Below, piece after piece: positions 22,142 to 33,620 of a stretch of DNA of 64,000 nucleotides. The position numbers were made by a program, and so were the translations under genes. This DNA is from Protula sp. h YS-2021 (lineage: Eukaryota > Annelida > Polychaeta > Sabellida > Serpulidae), in assembly GCA_949752745.1 (NCBI GenBank), contig OX457031.1, positions 47,573,257 to 47,637,256 of the forward strand, read 5' to 3'. The notes beneath the pieces were generated by a model. That model was not told the origin of the DNA, ran no database searches, and was given only the letters and a program-made list of their open reading frames with translations. Position 1 is the stretch's first letter; each line of letters starts with the position of its first letter.

Positions 22142-23944
22142 CCTTTCCGGGCACATTTGTTTTCACTACACGAAGTGTGAAAACGGTGCGACGTACCAAA
22201 CAGTAAAAGAGACATGCTGAAAGTCAAAGATACATCGTTTTATATATCTCGTCTGTGGCAACTAAACAAAGCACGCATAAATACGGTCAGGACAAAAATA
22301 CTTCAAGCAATCTATAAACATGTCGATAATTTATTAGTTCATTTTTTAAATTCATTTGGTACGTTGTTTCTCACAATCCTACAATTCAAGTCTAAATCTT
22401 GTCATTCAATGAAGAAAATGGGTCAGAGCCAAAAAGGTAGTGAGCAGTGTATTATTTTTGGTAAATTTTTCAGCTTGCTAATTCTTTGTGCATCTATAAT
22501 CTCAGTTCTGTCAAACGTAAGTCTTGGATAAAACAAGACAATAATCTCTCCTCAATATTAAAAATTGCCTCGCATATAGAAGAAAGAAATATTTTGACAT
22601 CCTTTTATTTACTCCTTGTGAAATTATGTTTTAGAGAATGTCGAAAATGTTTCAAAAATGACATGGCCGTCAGAGCTTTTGACAGACAATTGACTTTTCC
22701 CAAAAGTACTTGAAAAAAATTGAGCACCTATGACTTACGCTTATTTTTTGCTATTATAAGTTTCTATATTGCTAAGTCAAACGGTTATTTGTATAGAACA
22801 TAATAATGAATATACAAAGCTCCTCGGTAAAAAGAATTACCTGCTTTGAGTATTTATATGATTTTAAACACTGTTCAGCAAGACTTAAAAGTTAGAAATC
22901 AACTTTAATTAAAAATCAGTCTATATATTTATACAATTAAATCCTGATTGTTATACTGGTTTAGAAAGTTTGAAACTGATTTTATAGGACACATTTGTTA
23001 ATCTATATGTGCATGAATAAACTATTTTCAAAATTACTTAGAAGAAATATCTCAAGAGATATTAATCCAATATTGTTCATGTCGTACTACAGAAATCTAA
23101 ACTATGCATGAGATCTCAAGAAGAAACGTTGGCAGGTGTTTTTCTATCCAACTGTCATATATTTAAATGAATAACTGAATAAAAAAAAATACAATTATTG
23201 CATACGTTCTTCCTTGTATGAAAAAGCTTCAAAATACAGATTGGCGGCCTGAACTAATTTATCGATTGAATCAATAGTAATTCAAGTTACTAAAATTTAA
23301 GTTTACTTAGAAAGCTTACAAAAACTTTTCGCAGTCGCGCCCTCTATTTTAACTAAACCGTTGAAGATTAATTGTGCAAAAAGTTAATAGGCCATTAGTA
23401 CTCTTAAAATTGCAGAATTTGAAAACCTTGTAAACCCTTAAATATATTTAAGTGAACTCAGTAAAACTTGCAATCTTTTTGTATTGCTTAAAACAGCGCT
23501 AATAAACAGCATTATGGTTCGATGAGTAGATTATTGAAAGAAGAGGACAAGATGCTTTTGAATGCAAAAAGCATAAAAAATATCACATAAAAAGTAAACA
23601 AGAAGTTGTGAAACATCTTGCGATATAAAAAGACCACGCTAAAGCTATCCGTGAATAATAAAAATATCATTAGAATTGTAATTAGCAGTTCATTTAATAA
23701 GAAACTTCTCGCAAATTACTTTGAACAAAAGAGTACACAAACCAGTCCGAGAGTGGTAATAATAAAGTTGATGCGCTACCGAGGTAAATGAGAGAAATGT
23801 TAGAAATATAGCCCTCTAGTTTATGGTTAAAATTTGAATGAAACATTGCTTTAGCCAATATTGTCGCTTTAATAATATATGTTTTGTGAGCGAGTTCCCG
23901 TTACTGATCTGTTTTATATGTACCAAAAAGTAAAAGTTTCGATA
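22142..23944. other. No gene recognised; upstream of ARPC2
   Basis: AT-rich sequence with short open frames lacking recognisable motifs. The ARPC2 promoter presumably lies in its first part. The rest holds nothing that I can name. Confidence 0.4.
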
Positions 23945-26273
23945 TTTTTGAAAAATATCATCTTCTACATTACAATGCCATCACAGACATAGAAGTACTT
24001 TATAGGATATGGCAAGAAGACCACATTCCTGTGTCAATGAAAATAAACTCCTCGAACATTCCAGACACAAATGTTAAAACACACAACGCTGTAAATGCAA
24101 CCAGTATCAATTGGATTGACCTGAAGCCAGAAGAAAAAACCAAATATAAAGAGCTCACTGATATAGAATTATCTAAAGTGAATGTAAATGCAAATGCTGT
24201 ATCTTGCAGAGATATAAACTGTAAAAATCAAGCCCACAGAGAGTTTATTGATTCTATGTAAAATCAAAGTATTGCAAGTCTCAATACATCTGCAGATAAA
24301 GTAACCAAATATAAAAACACAAAAAAGAGTGCGTATAATAAACCTGGATGGTCTGAGTATGTCACAGAATTGTACACACTATCGAGAGATATGTTCGAAA
24401 TATGGAAACATGCAGGTAAACCCAGACAAGGAACTATATACGATAATTACAGAAAAACTAAAGCTAGATTTAAGTATGCGAGACGATATATCAAGAAACA
24501 TGAGAATCAGCTGAGAAAAGAAAGCCTTGCCAATAAACTACAAAAAGTATAAATAAAGAACTTTTGGAAGGAGGTGAACACGATGACTAATGCAAAAAAA
24601 AAAAAAACACCTTTACCTTCGTCAATTGATGGAATTACAGGAGAAGAAAACATTGCCGAATTATTTCAAAATCACTATAGCAACTTGTTTAATAGTAATA
24701 AAAGTGACTACAACTACCCAAAGAGAGATGAGCACACAAAAGAACAGAAAGAAATAGGAGTCAGTATCGAGGAAATGATGAAAATAATAACTGAACTATA
24801 TGAAAATAAATCATGCGGGAATGACCGAATTAATGCGCAACATCTAAAATATGCTTCAAATAGACTAATACCTTTACTGAGCTTATCCATCCCTTCGATG
24901 TTTTTCCATGGGTATTATACCAAAGGATATGCTGAAAGTTACACTTGTGCCTATAATTAAAAACAAAGTGCAATCTATTTCCTCCTTTGATAACTATCGG
25001 CCAATTGCAATAGCAACAATAATGAGCAAAATAGTCGAAAAAATAATATATAATAGAATCGAAACACTGCTTACAACGTACCCAAACCAATTTGGTTTCA
25101 AGAAAAAACACGGAACAGACCAGTGTATTTATGTGCTCAAAGAAGTTATAGACATGTATAAATCCCTTGATGCCACCGTATTTGTATGCTATCTCGATAT
25201 AAGTAAAGCATTTGATCGTGTAAATCATGATAAACTATACCAAATACTAGGCAGAAAAGGTGTGCCGGGGTACATATTACGACTGATTATATACTGGTAT
25301 GAAAATCAGCTTCTTTATATTAAATGGTGTGACACAATTTCGCAATCATTTCGTGTATCAAATGGAGTAAGACAAGGAGGTATATTGTCACAACACTTCT
25401 TCAACGTTTATATAGATGAACTTAGTGATACATTAAGGAAATGCAAGACTGGATGTTGTATAAACGAAGTACTTTTAAATCATATAATGTATGCAGATGA
25501 TATGGCACTTATTGCATCTTCGGTCAAAGGATTAAAATGTTTGCTAAGATTGTGTGAAAATATAGCTAATCGTATAGATATAAAGTTTAATACACAAAAA
25601 AGTGTTATAATGATATTTCGATCAAATTTGATGAATACATGTAACTTTCCGAAATTTTACTTGAATGGTCGTGAACTGAAAGAAGTCACTGAATATAAAT
25701 ATCTTGGGTGTATTATAACAAATGAAGCAAGAGATGGTAAGGATATTGAAAGACAAATTCGTACATTCTATGCTCAAAGAAATAAACTTATACGAAACTT
25801 TGGCATATGTACCATTGATGTTAAAATAACATTGTTTAAAAGTTATTGCACAAATATGTATGCGTCGCATCTCTGGCATTCATATAAGAAAGTGACTATA
25901 AGAAAACTACAAACAGCATATCATAATATATTGAAACAATTTATGGGTTTAACAAAATATGACAGTACAAGTATGACTTGTAGCTTCTTCAATGTCAAAT
26001 CGTGCATGGCTGTGATGAGAAATTTTATATATAAATTTATGCAACGTCTGAGTAATTCATCAAATGTAATAATAAAGAATATTCTTCAGACCAGTGTGCA
26101 ACACACATCTAACATTTGGAAACATATGTATAAAGAATTATATGTCAATTATATGTAAATATATATGTATGTATTAGTTAATAATTCTTGTTTATTTATG
26201 TACAGATGTAGAACTGTATGTACAGAGTCTGTAAATAAAAATCATCTATCTATCTATCTATCTATTCTAAAAT
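23945..26273 (+). mobile_element. 5'-truncated non-LTR retrotransposon (LINE)
   Basis: Starts within what looks like the end of an endonuclease domain (reading EDHIPVSMKIN near 24020). It continues through a linker (SAYNKPGWSEYVTELYTLSR and KPRQGTIYDNYRKTKARFKY) to the reverse transcriptase, and ends in AATAAAAATC followed by (ATCT)n at about 26252-26272. The simple-repeat tail marks the 3' end. A stop near 24259 and a frameshift near 24890-24910 make it non-functional. The clade is not certain (jockey/CR1 group style). Confidence 0.85.
24574..26158 (+). pseudogene. Reverse transcriptase ORF of the LINE (frameshifted upstream, RT core open)
   Basis: A 128-codon frame (24574-24960) holds the region just before the RT (SCGNDRINAQHLKYA). 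It is displaced by one base from the 416-codon frame 24908-26158 that carries the RT. In the latter, motif A is YLDISKAFD (residues 95-103), motif B SNGVRQGGIL (151-160) and motif C YADD (195-198), so the three catalytic aspartates are kept. Motif B is followed by SQHFF where P is usual. The enzyme would copy the element's own RNA at a nicked target. The C-terminal part has no recognised zinc knuckle. The gene is dead because of the shift near 24890-24910, although the RT core is open and appears fairly young. Confidence 0.85.
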
Positions 26274-27150
26274 TGAAGTATAAGCACTTGTTCGGCAATA
26301 AAACGTATTCAGTTTACACCGTATAGACCGATATTGTACAAATGTTCCAGTTACCCTTTACATTGGAAAATTTCTAGTCTAGCTGCTGTAGACTGGAGGC
26401 ACCAAAAAGTTTCAAAGATTGTTCTATGTTATATTCTTGAGTTTTTTCACTAATTCGATTACATTTAACACATGCAATGCGATAACTGTACACTAAAAGG
26501 TGTACTTCCTTTTCTTGCATATCTTGACGGATAACTGAACCAGGGATCAGGAGCTAGAATGGCTCTAACATGTCGTCAGAAAGTCACAAATTTACTGAAT
26601 TATAAACATTTGTATAGAATTCTAATATCTCATTCAATAAAGCATGTATACGTACCTTTTGTGGCTTCCAGAAAGAATTTTTGCTGACCTAATGTCATCT
26701 TTTTCTTGCGAAGGTTTTTGTTTTTCTAACGTTGTAAAAAAAATTAGGGAAATATGCGCAGAGACAATTTGACTGTTAATACCACATTTGAAACACCCAG
26801 ATTGGTATTCTGTTTTGTCATTAGCCTTAAAGAGGTCCTCAAAAGATATGTACGATAGAATCAAACTCTACATGTCTCAGTAAAATTACATCCTTAAAGA
26901 ATGCACAGAGAAGAATACCATTCGGGTGCATCCGAAAAGAATAGAACGGAAATTGTGCAAAACCGACGGAACCCGTTTTTCAGAAATTAAAAAAAATAAA
27001 TAGATTGTTTTTGGTGTTTGCTGTGCATCCATCTACATATTTAGTGGTGGAAGAGCGCATGTGGTTTGATACTTTTCTTGTTTTTTTGTGCAAAAGTTTC
27101 TTAATCTTTAATAAAAAAACGTAAATTTTGAATTATCGCTCAAGAAAACA
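26274..27150. other. No gene recognised
   Basis: AT-rich intergenic sequence between the LINE and the foldback element. No domain or repeat was identified. Confidence 0.4.
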
Positions 27151-27164
27151 TTTTTGCGTAAGGC

Positions 27165-27702
27165 AATAAGCCAAATCACACTTTGACTTTTGCCGAAAAT
27201 TTTTGGGGGATAAATTATAAAGAAATGATGGGGGATAAATTATAAAGAAGTGATAAGGAAAAAACATCAAAATTCTAATTTTCTTTCAACATGCACACTT
27301 TCAAATTTTTAAAGCCATCACATGATCTTCTTAAAAAACTATTTTACATATTATTCAGTCCCTTTAATAATTGTTGTGAAAATATGTGAGTTGCAAGCGG
27401 GGCTCGAACTGGGAACCTTTCGCTTCATAAGCGAGCGTACTAACCATTGAGCCAAAAGCTGCAACTCATGGAAACAGCCAAGCACAAATGTACATGTAGT
27501 TACATGTGTGTATATATTCATTTTCACAACACACATTATAAATACCAGCTTCACGACATAATCAACATGTGAATATGTTTCTGTCAAAATGGAATTTTGT
27601 TGATTTTTGTCCTTTTTTTCCCTATCGTTTCTTTATATTCTTATCCCACCTCAATTCAGCCGAAAACTTTTCGGCAAAAGTCAAAGTGCGAATTGGCTTA
27701 TT
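27165..27702. mobile_element. Foldback (35-bp inverted-repeat) element with an internal tRNA-like sequence
   Basis: AATAAGCCAAATCACACTTT...GCCGAAAA at 27165-27199 is matched in reverse complement at 27668-27702 (33 of 35 bases). The roughly 540-bp unit contains a short duplication (GGGGGATAAATTATAAAGAA twice, about 27207 and 27230) and a tRNA-like stretch on the minus strand. No target-site duplication was seen. Confidence 0.6.
27388..27468 (-). other. tRNA-like sequence / pol III promoter remnant
   Basis: Minus strand: box A TGGCTCAATGGTTAGTACG and box B AGTTCGAGCCC fit the pol III internal promoter consensus. The outer 7 bases GAGTTGC and GCAACTC pair perfectly, and an anticodon-like stem-loop (CTCGC-TTATGAA-GCGAA) is present. 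However, the T stem does not pair and the spacing to the D arm is too long. I read it as tRNA-derived (SINE-like or pseudo-tRNA), not a working tRNA gene. Confidence 0.55.
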
Positions 27703-27724
27703 TCGCAATGATCAACAGACTTGT

Positions 27725-27753
27725 TAGGCCCCAACCCTTCGGATTGGGGCCTA
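27725..27753. repeat. 10-bp perfect inverted repeat followed by GGGGTCTGTCC
   Basis: TAGGCCCCAA, nine-base loop, TTGGGGCCTA. The following TAGGTTTGGGGTCTGTCC resembles the hairpin-then-GTCC start of the pearl/HINE-like elements, so this may be the stub of another copy. Confidence 0.5.
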
Positions 27754-27759
27754 TAGGTT

Positions 27760-28610
27760 TGGGGTCTGTCCACCATCGCTTTATACCCCTATGAATTTTG
27801 GGGCGGTTGGGGTCTGCTTGTTTTCACAAATACTTACTTGTTTATGCACAGCTCATACCGAGGCTCGAATGTCTACACCAAAATTTCAGGGTCTTCATTC
27901 GGCAACAACAAAAAAATGAGACGTGTAAAGCAGCAGAAACGTAACAGTATTTTGCAAACATGAACTATTTGTTTATTTTTTCATGCCAGAACATTTTTTT
28001 TACGAAATGTCGTACAAAACTACTTCGCTTAAGTTGTCTATAATGCATATTTAGCCGTTCGAACTGCTTGAAATAAACGGGAACTAAAATGGAATGATGC
28101 ATTTTTCATAGATCAAAGTCCCTACGAAAGGAACCTTTCTAGATTGACTACGAAGTAAATCTGAGTATTGAGGGGTTTTACAGGGTTGATTTTAAAAAAA
28201 AATAAAGGTTTTGTAAAGAGTTTTTGGAAGATTATGCGATAATGCAAGGAAGTTGTAGTTTTCGCTTTGAAAGTGCAGGAATCAATTCGGTGGTCCGAAA
28301 TATGATAAAAATGATATTTTTCGGGTGGGCGATAATAAAGAACATTGGGCGGTAGTGCAAGAAAGTTGTAATTTTCGCTTTAAAAGTGCAGGAATCAATT
28401 CTATGACCCGATTAAAGCTTTTCCCGTAAGTATAAATACTTAAACGTGCATATAGATCTAGGACTTCCTACAAACATCCCAATATAAGCATTTGCAATCG
28501 GTAATTGTTCGCCACAAGGTGGGGGCCTGTGAAATCTACGATTACTTGTTTGTTCTGTTTTGTGTGAAATAAACAACCATGCTCAAAAATCGGAAGTTTA
28601 TTTTATGACA
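27760..28610. other. No gene recognised
   Basis: A phrase (GCAAGRAAGTTGTARTTTTCGCTTTRAAAGTGCAGGAATCAATTC) occurs at about 28246 and 28348, a direct duplication about 100 bases apart. Nothing else was identified. Confidence 0.4.
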
Positions 28611-28619
28611 TATTCTACT

Positions 28620-29230
28620 TTTCATGTATGGTAATTATAATGTATTGCAATGTGTACGCAGCGCCCATCAAGGCTGAGCGTGCCGGAGGGATTAACTTTC
28701 AGAATTTTGAACGGCCCAGTCCACCTCGGAGTCAACGTGTCTCCTTTGCGGTAGGGTTGGGTATCGCGGCGCAGTCTGTATCGCGATACGTATCGCGATA
28801 GTGGCTGTGTATCGCGATGCATATCGCGATATTTTGAATTCTGTAAAAATAAAAAATTCAGCTGTTTTATGGCTTTATTTCCAGGAATTGTAACACTTAC
28901 CTACGGCATTGATCAGTTATAGATAATGGCGTTATAACAAATACAAAAAGTATGTTGGCATATCTGAAACGAAAAGCAGCAGAATGTGGTGTGCAAAATG
29001 ATGAACAGCAGTATTGCAGATATCTCTCCTTAGCACTCGTTAGCACTTCACCAAAAAATATTGAATTAAACATGCAGCGGAAAATATCGAAAAATATCGA
29101 TATTTCAAAATTCGTATCGCGATATGCATCGTGAGAAAACATATCGCGATATATCGCTGTATCGATAAATATCGCCACCCCTACTTTGCGGGTATTTCGA
29201 CGAGCGTTATTTACAAGGACGAGATCTCCT
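28620..29230 (-). pseudogene. Gypsy-like (Ty3) integrase C-terminal fragment, split by a MITE
   Basis: Downstream of the insertion the minus strand encodes GDTLTPRWTGPFKILKVNPS then GTLSL. The P-R-[WY]-x-GPF-x-[IV] block is typical of the integrase C-terminal domain of Ty3/gypsy retrotransposons. On the far side of the inserted MITE (about 29190-29230) the same strand gives a GDLVLV-like start of that domain in the matching frame. Only this small piece of the polyprotein is present, with no protease, RT or LTRs seen. It would have bound DNA or chromatin during integration. It is long dead. Confidence 0.6.
28752..29183. mobile_element. hAT-type MITE, 432 bp, with 8-bp target duplication
   Basis: Flanked by CTTTGCGG at 28744-28751 and 29184-29191. 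Ends are TAGGGTTGG (left) and, in reverse complement, TAGGGGTGG (right). Both subterminal regions are packed with TATCGCGATA and ATATCGAT palindromes. An 8-bp duplication and a YAGGG-type end fit hAT elements. No transposase is present. It interrupts the integrase fragment. Confidence 0.85.
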
Positions 29231-30009
29231 TCAAATATGCATATACACTACTTTTTCAATAAATGTTTATTTCTTGGTTTAAACCTATCTAAGAAAACCA
29301 GTGAACGTGCGTGATCTAACAATAAGCCTGTTCTTACCTATGAAGTTCTTAAACTGACGTTGGCCAAGCAACTTTTTTATCTTTTTTTTATATATATGCC
29401 AAAGTGCCCCGGCCGCAGTGAAAATATATATATTGAAGTTGTGCGACGTCGCATTATTTTTGAGATTCGACTGTGGGGGGGGGGGGGGGGCATTCGTCAG
29501 TTTCACTGATAACTTGTCATTTTTGTACCTCTTCTGCATCCATGATCAGGTATAAAGTTCAAGCTGAAATAGTGATGAGTTTATAGCTATCAAATAATTG
29601 AAATTCATAAAGACCTGTTTCTCACGTTCTGTTGAACCAACCAGCTCGAAAATAGCATGTTCCGAAAGTTTCTTCCAACCACTCAGTGCTACAATTGCCT
29701 ACTCCGGAAGCTTGAGCCAATGATATTTTTCAACGTATGCTCTGGTAAATTTCAATCAGCTAAAACCTTATTAATTGCAATTTGCTAATGTCCGGAGTGT
29801 GTATGTAATCCCGTGAGGAGCATGTCTATTTAACACTGATCCGAGTTAAGCTCTTTTGTATAAAGAACTACATTGCAGTTTCCATATGAAAAGGACTTTC
29901 GGCAATAATCTTTAGAGAAGCAATTAACCTTTCATTTACTTTGAAACAGAAATGAAATGCAATTTAAAAAGTTGAAAAGGGATCAATTCACTGTGTTATT
30001 AATTATGGG
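29231..30009. repeat. Mostly unassigned; contains a TGCGACGTCGCA repeat copy
   Basis: CAGTGAAAATATATATATTG then AAGTTGTGCGACGTCGCATT at 29415-29455 is the reverse complement of the two copies in the 12.2-12.5 kb cluster. A G-run of about 18 follows at 29475. The remaining sequence (29540-30009) shows nothing recognisable. Confidence 0.5.
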
Positions 30010-30026
30010 TCAATTAGCTTTCTTGG

Positions 30027-30195
30027 AGGGGGGGGGGGGGTGAAGATTTAATATCAAATGTTCACCGGGGGAGCGAAAATTTGATAACGGGGGGGGGGGG
30101 GGTTGAATATTTGATGACCACTTTTCTATCAAATATACACCCCCCGTTGAAGATTTGATATTGAAGTTTCTAGGGGGGGGGGGGGGGTGAAAATT
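30027..30195. repeat. G-run/AAATTTGAT word repeat, possible small MITE
   Basis: Three G-runs of 12-14 bases (about 30030, 30091 and 30173) each adjoin a word such as TGAAGATTTAATATCAAATG, GAAAATTTGATAACGG or GAAAATTTGATGCC. ATCAAAT also occurs in inverted sense at about 30055 and 30128. The pattern resembles the repetitive inverted ends seen at 57.45 and 60.2 kb, but I cannot set clear ends. Confidence 0.4.
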
Positions 30196-30245
30196 TGATG
30201 CCACACCGGAATTGACAAGTAAAAAGCAGAACATTTAAAATGCGC

Positions 30246-31510
30246 TCCAATGAAAATAAGTGATTTTATAGCAGATATCTTAAATAATGTATGCGAAACA
30301 ATGGAATACCCAAAAGAAATATCCATTAGAGTATTAACACCTCTACCAAAACCAGGCAAACCTAAAGGTCCACCACAGAACCTACGGCCAGTAGTACTTC
30401 TACCCGTCCTTAGAAGCTTTTAGTAATTTGTATTATACGTAGAATTAGTGATAGACTGTTTACACATATAATTCCGGATACACAAGTTGCATACCGACCA
30501 GGCAGAAGTGCGACAGTTATTATCTGAGAAAGCTATAACTGGTGAAGATTACAACATACACCTGCTCAGGCTAGACATGAGTAAAGCTTTTGACACTATT
30601 AAACGTGTAAACATAGATGATCTTAAAGTAGTGTTGGAATTAGATGAACTTTACCTGCTCAGTATTCGACTAAGTAACACACAACTTAGCATAAAAATAG
30701 TAAAAGTATACGGAAAATTTTTTTCAAGCACAATTGGCTCACCACAAGGAGATGGAGCTTCAGCTATACTCTTCTTAACATACCTAGCCAATTCCGTGAA
30801 AAGGCAACCCGGTTTTGTGTTCGACAATTACAGCAATCTTCATTTCCAGCTAGATCAACAATTCGCTGACGACATAAGTTACGGATCTACGCTTAAAAGT
30901 GAAATAAACAGAAATGAAAACGAAACAACAAAATCACTCAACAGAAATCTGCAAATAAAAGGCAGCAAAACAGAAAAATACACTGTTCGCAAATGTGGTA
31001 GCATTGAGGGGAAAATCTGTAAACTAGTGGGCAGTTTACTTGGAACAGAAGAAGACATCAATAGAAGAAAAACACTGGCGAATAATGCTTTTAATAAACT
31101 GAAAACCGTATTAACCTCGAAACAAACAAATCTACACGTTAAAATCCGCGTCTTCAATGCATTAATCGAATCAATTTTCCTATACAACAGTGAAATGTGG
31201 GTCTCACTAAATGCCAAGAACATAAAATAGACCTTTTTTACCGCAAACTCCTAAGAACTATATTATTCATCAGAGATAGTGCTGGAAACTGGATTAGTAA
31301 CGAAGAACTGTATAAAAAGACAAACCAAACACCGTGGTCAATTCTTATAAAAAAAACTGGAAATTCTTTGACACGTCTGCAGATTGCCTGAAACTACACC
31401 AGCAAGTAGAGCTCTTAAAGAAGCAACCAAAAAAGTAAAAAAAAAAAACCTCAAGGAAGAAAAAAAAAAAACAACGTACCTGTCTACGATAAAACACGAT
31501 CCACAAAAAT
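30246..31510 (+). pseudogene. Second non-LTR-type reverse transcriptase, decayed
   Basis: A frame from 30247 reads VLTPLPKPGKPKGPPQNLRP, a conserved pre-RT block, then hits stops near 30420. A 247-codon frame (30487-31230) continues with motif A RLDMSKAFD (residues 28-36), motif B IGSPQGDGAS (83-92) and motif C FADD (126-129). Another shift leads to the tail YRKLLRTILFIRDSAGNWIS then NEELYKKT, an order seen after the RT in several animal retroelements. The GSPQGD motif B differs clearly from the VRQGG type of the LINE at 24-26 kb, so this is another lineage. The clade is not assigned. It is truncated at the 5' side and ends near A-rich sequence at about 31440-31480. Confidence 0.8.
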
Positions 31511-31789
31511 ATAATACATAAGGGGAAAACAAAAGATATCTGCCTGTGGGAATTTATTTCTAGACCTTGTTGAAGTTGTTCTTCTATGAAAATATCAAGA
31601 TATGTACAGTTTTCAATATCACATTTTCTGTGAGGGCGCTCCATAACACTTCATAAATCTGGGTATATATCTTAATATATTGCAATATCACCACAGAGGT
31701 GCCTCAAAGCGATCATATAGTTTTATAGCGAGTATTTGAAGCGCTCCGCCGAACCTCAGTAGCGGATCGCTTCTTGGAGCTACCCGCAT

Positions 31790-32785
31790 GCTATTTTAAA
31801 AATTAATCAAAAGTTTTAACAAACAGTTTTAAGTTTCAGTATCTTTTATGTTCCGAGTATGAGCTGTTTTTGCTATATTTCTTCTATATTTTTGTATCAT
31901 TTCTTTCATTTTTTCACCGTGTTCCCGTGCATTCGAAATTTAAAGTTCTTGCGCATTTTGTTCCAAACACCCGAAGTGTGATTTTTATAGGTCATGGACC
32001 ACAATTAGATTTCCTGATAAACAAGCAAGGAGTGAAAACAAAATCAGTGCCGCGGTAAATGTATTACTCTGTAACACATGTGCAGACTAGAAATAAAAGT
32101 TATCCTTGTAAAATAATCACAATAGGTTGGAATGCTGTAGGAAAAAATTGCTTTGAAATATTTGTTGGTTTATGGGTAAAAGTTTAAAAAAGTGAACAAA
32201 ATACAAGAAGGATAGACCAAAACTTGTGAATCCCGCGGTTGCTGTTTTCCAATCAGCATAGAAAAAACTTCAATCGAAAGACCCGCATTTCTGGTAATTT
32301 CTGTTCTTCTAAAGGGTCAGCACATTTGATTTTGTGGTCGTTTTAGATTGTGCGATGTTGTGGAGGGTGCCAGATTTCAAAATGTTATGAAGAAAGTCTG
32401 TGAAAAATTAATTATGGTGCATAGCGAACAAATCACAGTTTGGGCGTTCCAAATAAAAATGGCCAAAAATTCTGCATTTTGTTTACAAACTAACGGGGTA
32501 AAAAATGAAAGAAATGGCAGAGAAATTTCGCCTAAATACGATATTTCTTTGCATAAAAGAGCAATCGTGTTTTTTAATAACCAAGATATACTATTTTAAA
32601 AACTTATTAAAAGTTTTAATAAACAGTTTTAACTTAAAACTTTTAAGTTTCAGTTTCTTTTCTGTTTTCTGTTTCTTTACGATGTTTCTTCTGTAATTTT
32701 TTCAGTTTACCCAGTTCTCTTGCAGTCGAAATGCAAAATACTTGCGCATTTTATTCGAAACACCTTTGATTAGTGTGTTTTACAC
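31790..32785. repeat. ~200-bp direct repeat pair, about 800 bp apart
   Basis: 31795-31990 (AAAGTTTTAACAAACAGTTTTAAG...CTTGCGCATTTTGTTCCAAACACC) recurs diverged at 32600-32780 (AAAAGTTTTAATAAACAG...CTTGCGCATTTTATTCGAAACACC). No coding potential is evident. It may be the remnant of a larger tandem duplication. Confidence 0.65.
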
Positions 32786-32857
32786 AGTTCCAGCGGAGCC
32801 TTTCTATCTTCCTAGAACATAAAGGAAGACCGCAAGAGTCATCTAGGGCTATATTTA

Positions 32858-33620
32858 TGTCTCCCGACCAAGGAGAGACATATAGTGTTTGTTCGTTCTG
32901 TGTGTGTATGTGTGTGCGTGTGTGTGTCAGTCTCTTGTGAACAAATGTTGTGTGCAAGATATCTGGAGAACGAAGCGTCGGATCGACTTCAAACTTGATC
33001 GATTTATTCCTTGATTAGATCGGACGGTTCTGTCAACTTTTGACGCATGTCACTTGGTTGAAATTTGGTAGGATTGTTGTTTGGTAGGTCCAAAAGGCTG
33101 TAACTTTTTTTGGCGAGTGGAACGAACGAATGCGGCGTGTGACGTCATCACATAAAATATGTATATATTATGAATAAGATCTTGTGTGCAAAATATCTCG
33201 GTAAAGGAAAGTCCTATCGACTTCAAATTTTATGTGGGTATTCCTCGGGTCAGTCGGACGGTTCTTTCAACGTTTGACGCATGTCACATGATCAGGGCAG
33301 GTGCATGACGTCATTAGGTAAAAACCTTGTGTGCAAAATTTCTCAGCCATTGAACATCGGAGAAAGTTGGAACTTGGTAGGATTGTTGCTTGGTAGGTAT
33401 GAAAGAGTCTATAAATTTTTTTCGCTAGTGGAACGAACGAATGCGGCGTATGACGTCATCACGTAAAATATGAATATATTTTGAACCAGATCTTGTGTGC
33501 AAAATATCTCGATAAGGGAAAGTCCTATCGACTTTAAATTTTATATGGGTATTCCTTGGGCAGGCGCATGACGTCATAGCCTAAAAATTTTATGTGCAAA
33601 ATTTCTCAGCCGCTAAACAT
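32858..33620 (+). mobile_element. Pearl/HINE-like element
   Basis: Begins with the hairpin TGTCTC-CCGACCAAGGA-GAGACA (32858-32880). A TGTGTGT/GTCAGTCTC microsatellite follows, then diverged core units in which GTGCAAGATATCTGG, GACGGTTCTGTCAACTTTTG, GGTAGGATTGTTG and GAACGAACGAATGCGGCGT each recur about 300 bases later (33190-33480). The right end is unclear, at about 33620. Related core units lie reversed at 14.5 kb. Confidence 0.7.

Noticed and set aside
27388..27468. A functional tRNA gene
   Set aside because: The boxes and outer stem are good, but the T stem does not pair and the spacing to the D arm is wrong. It also sits inside an inverted-repeat element.
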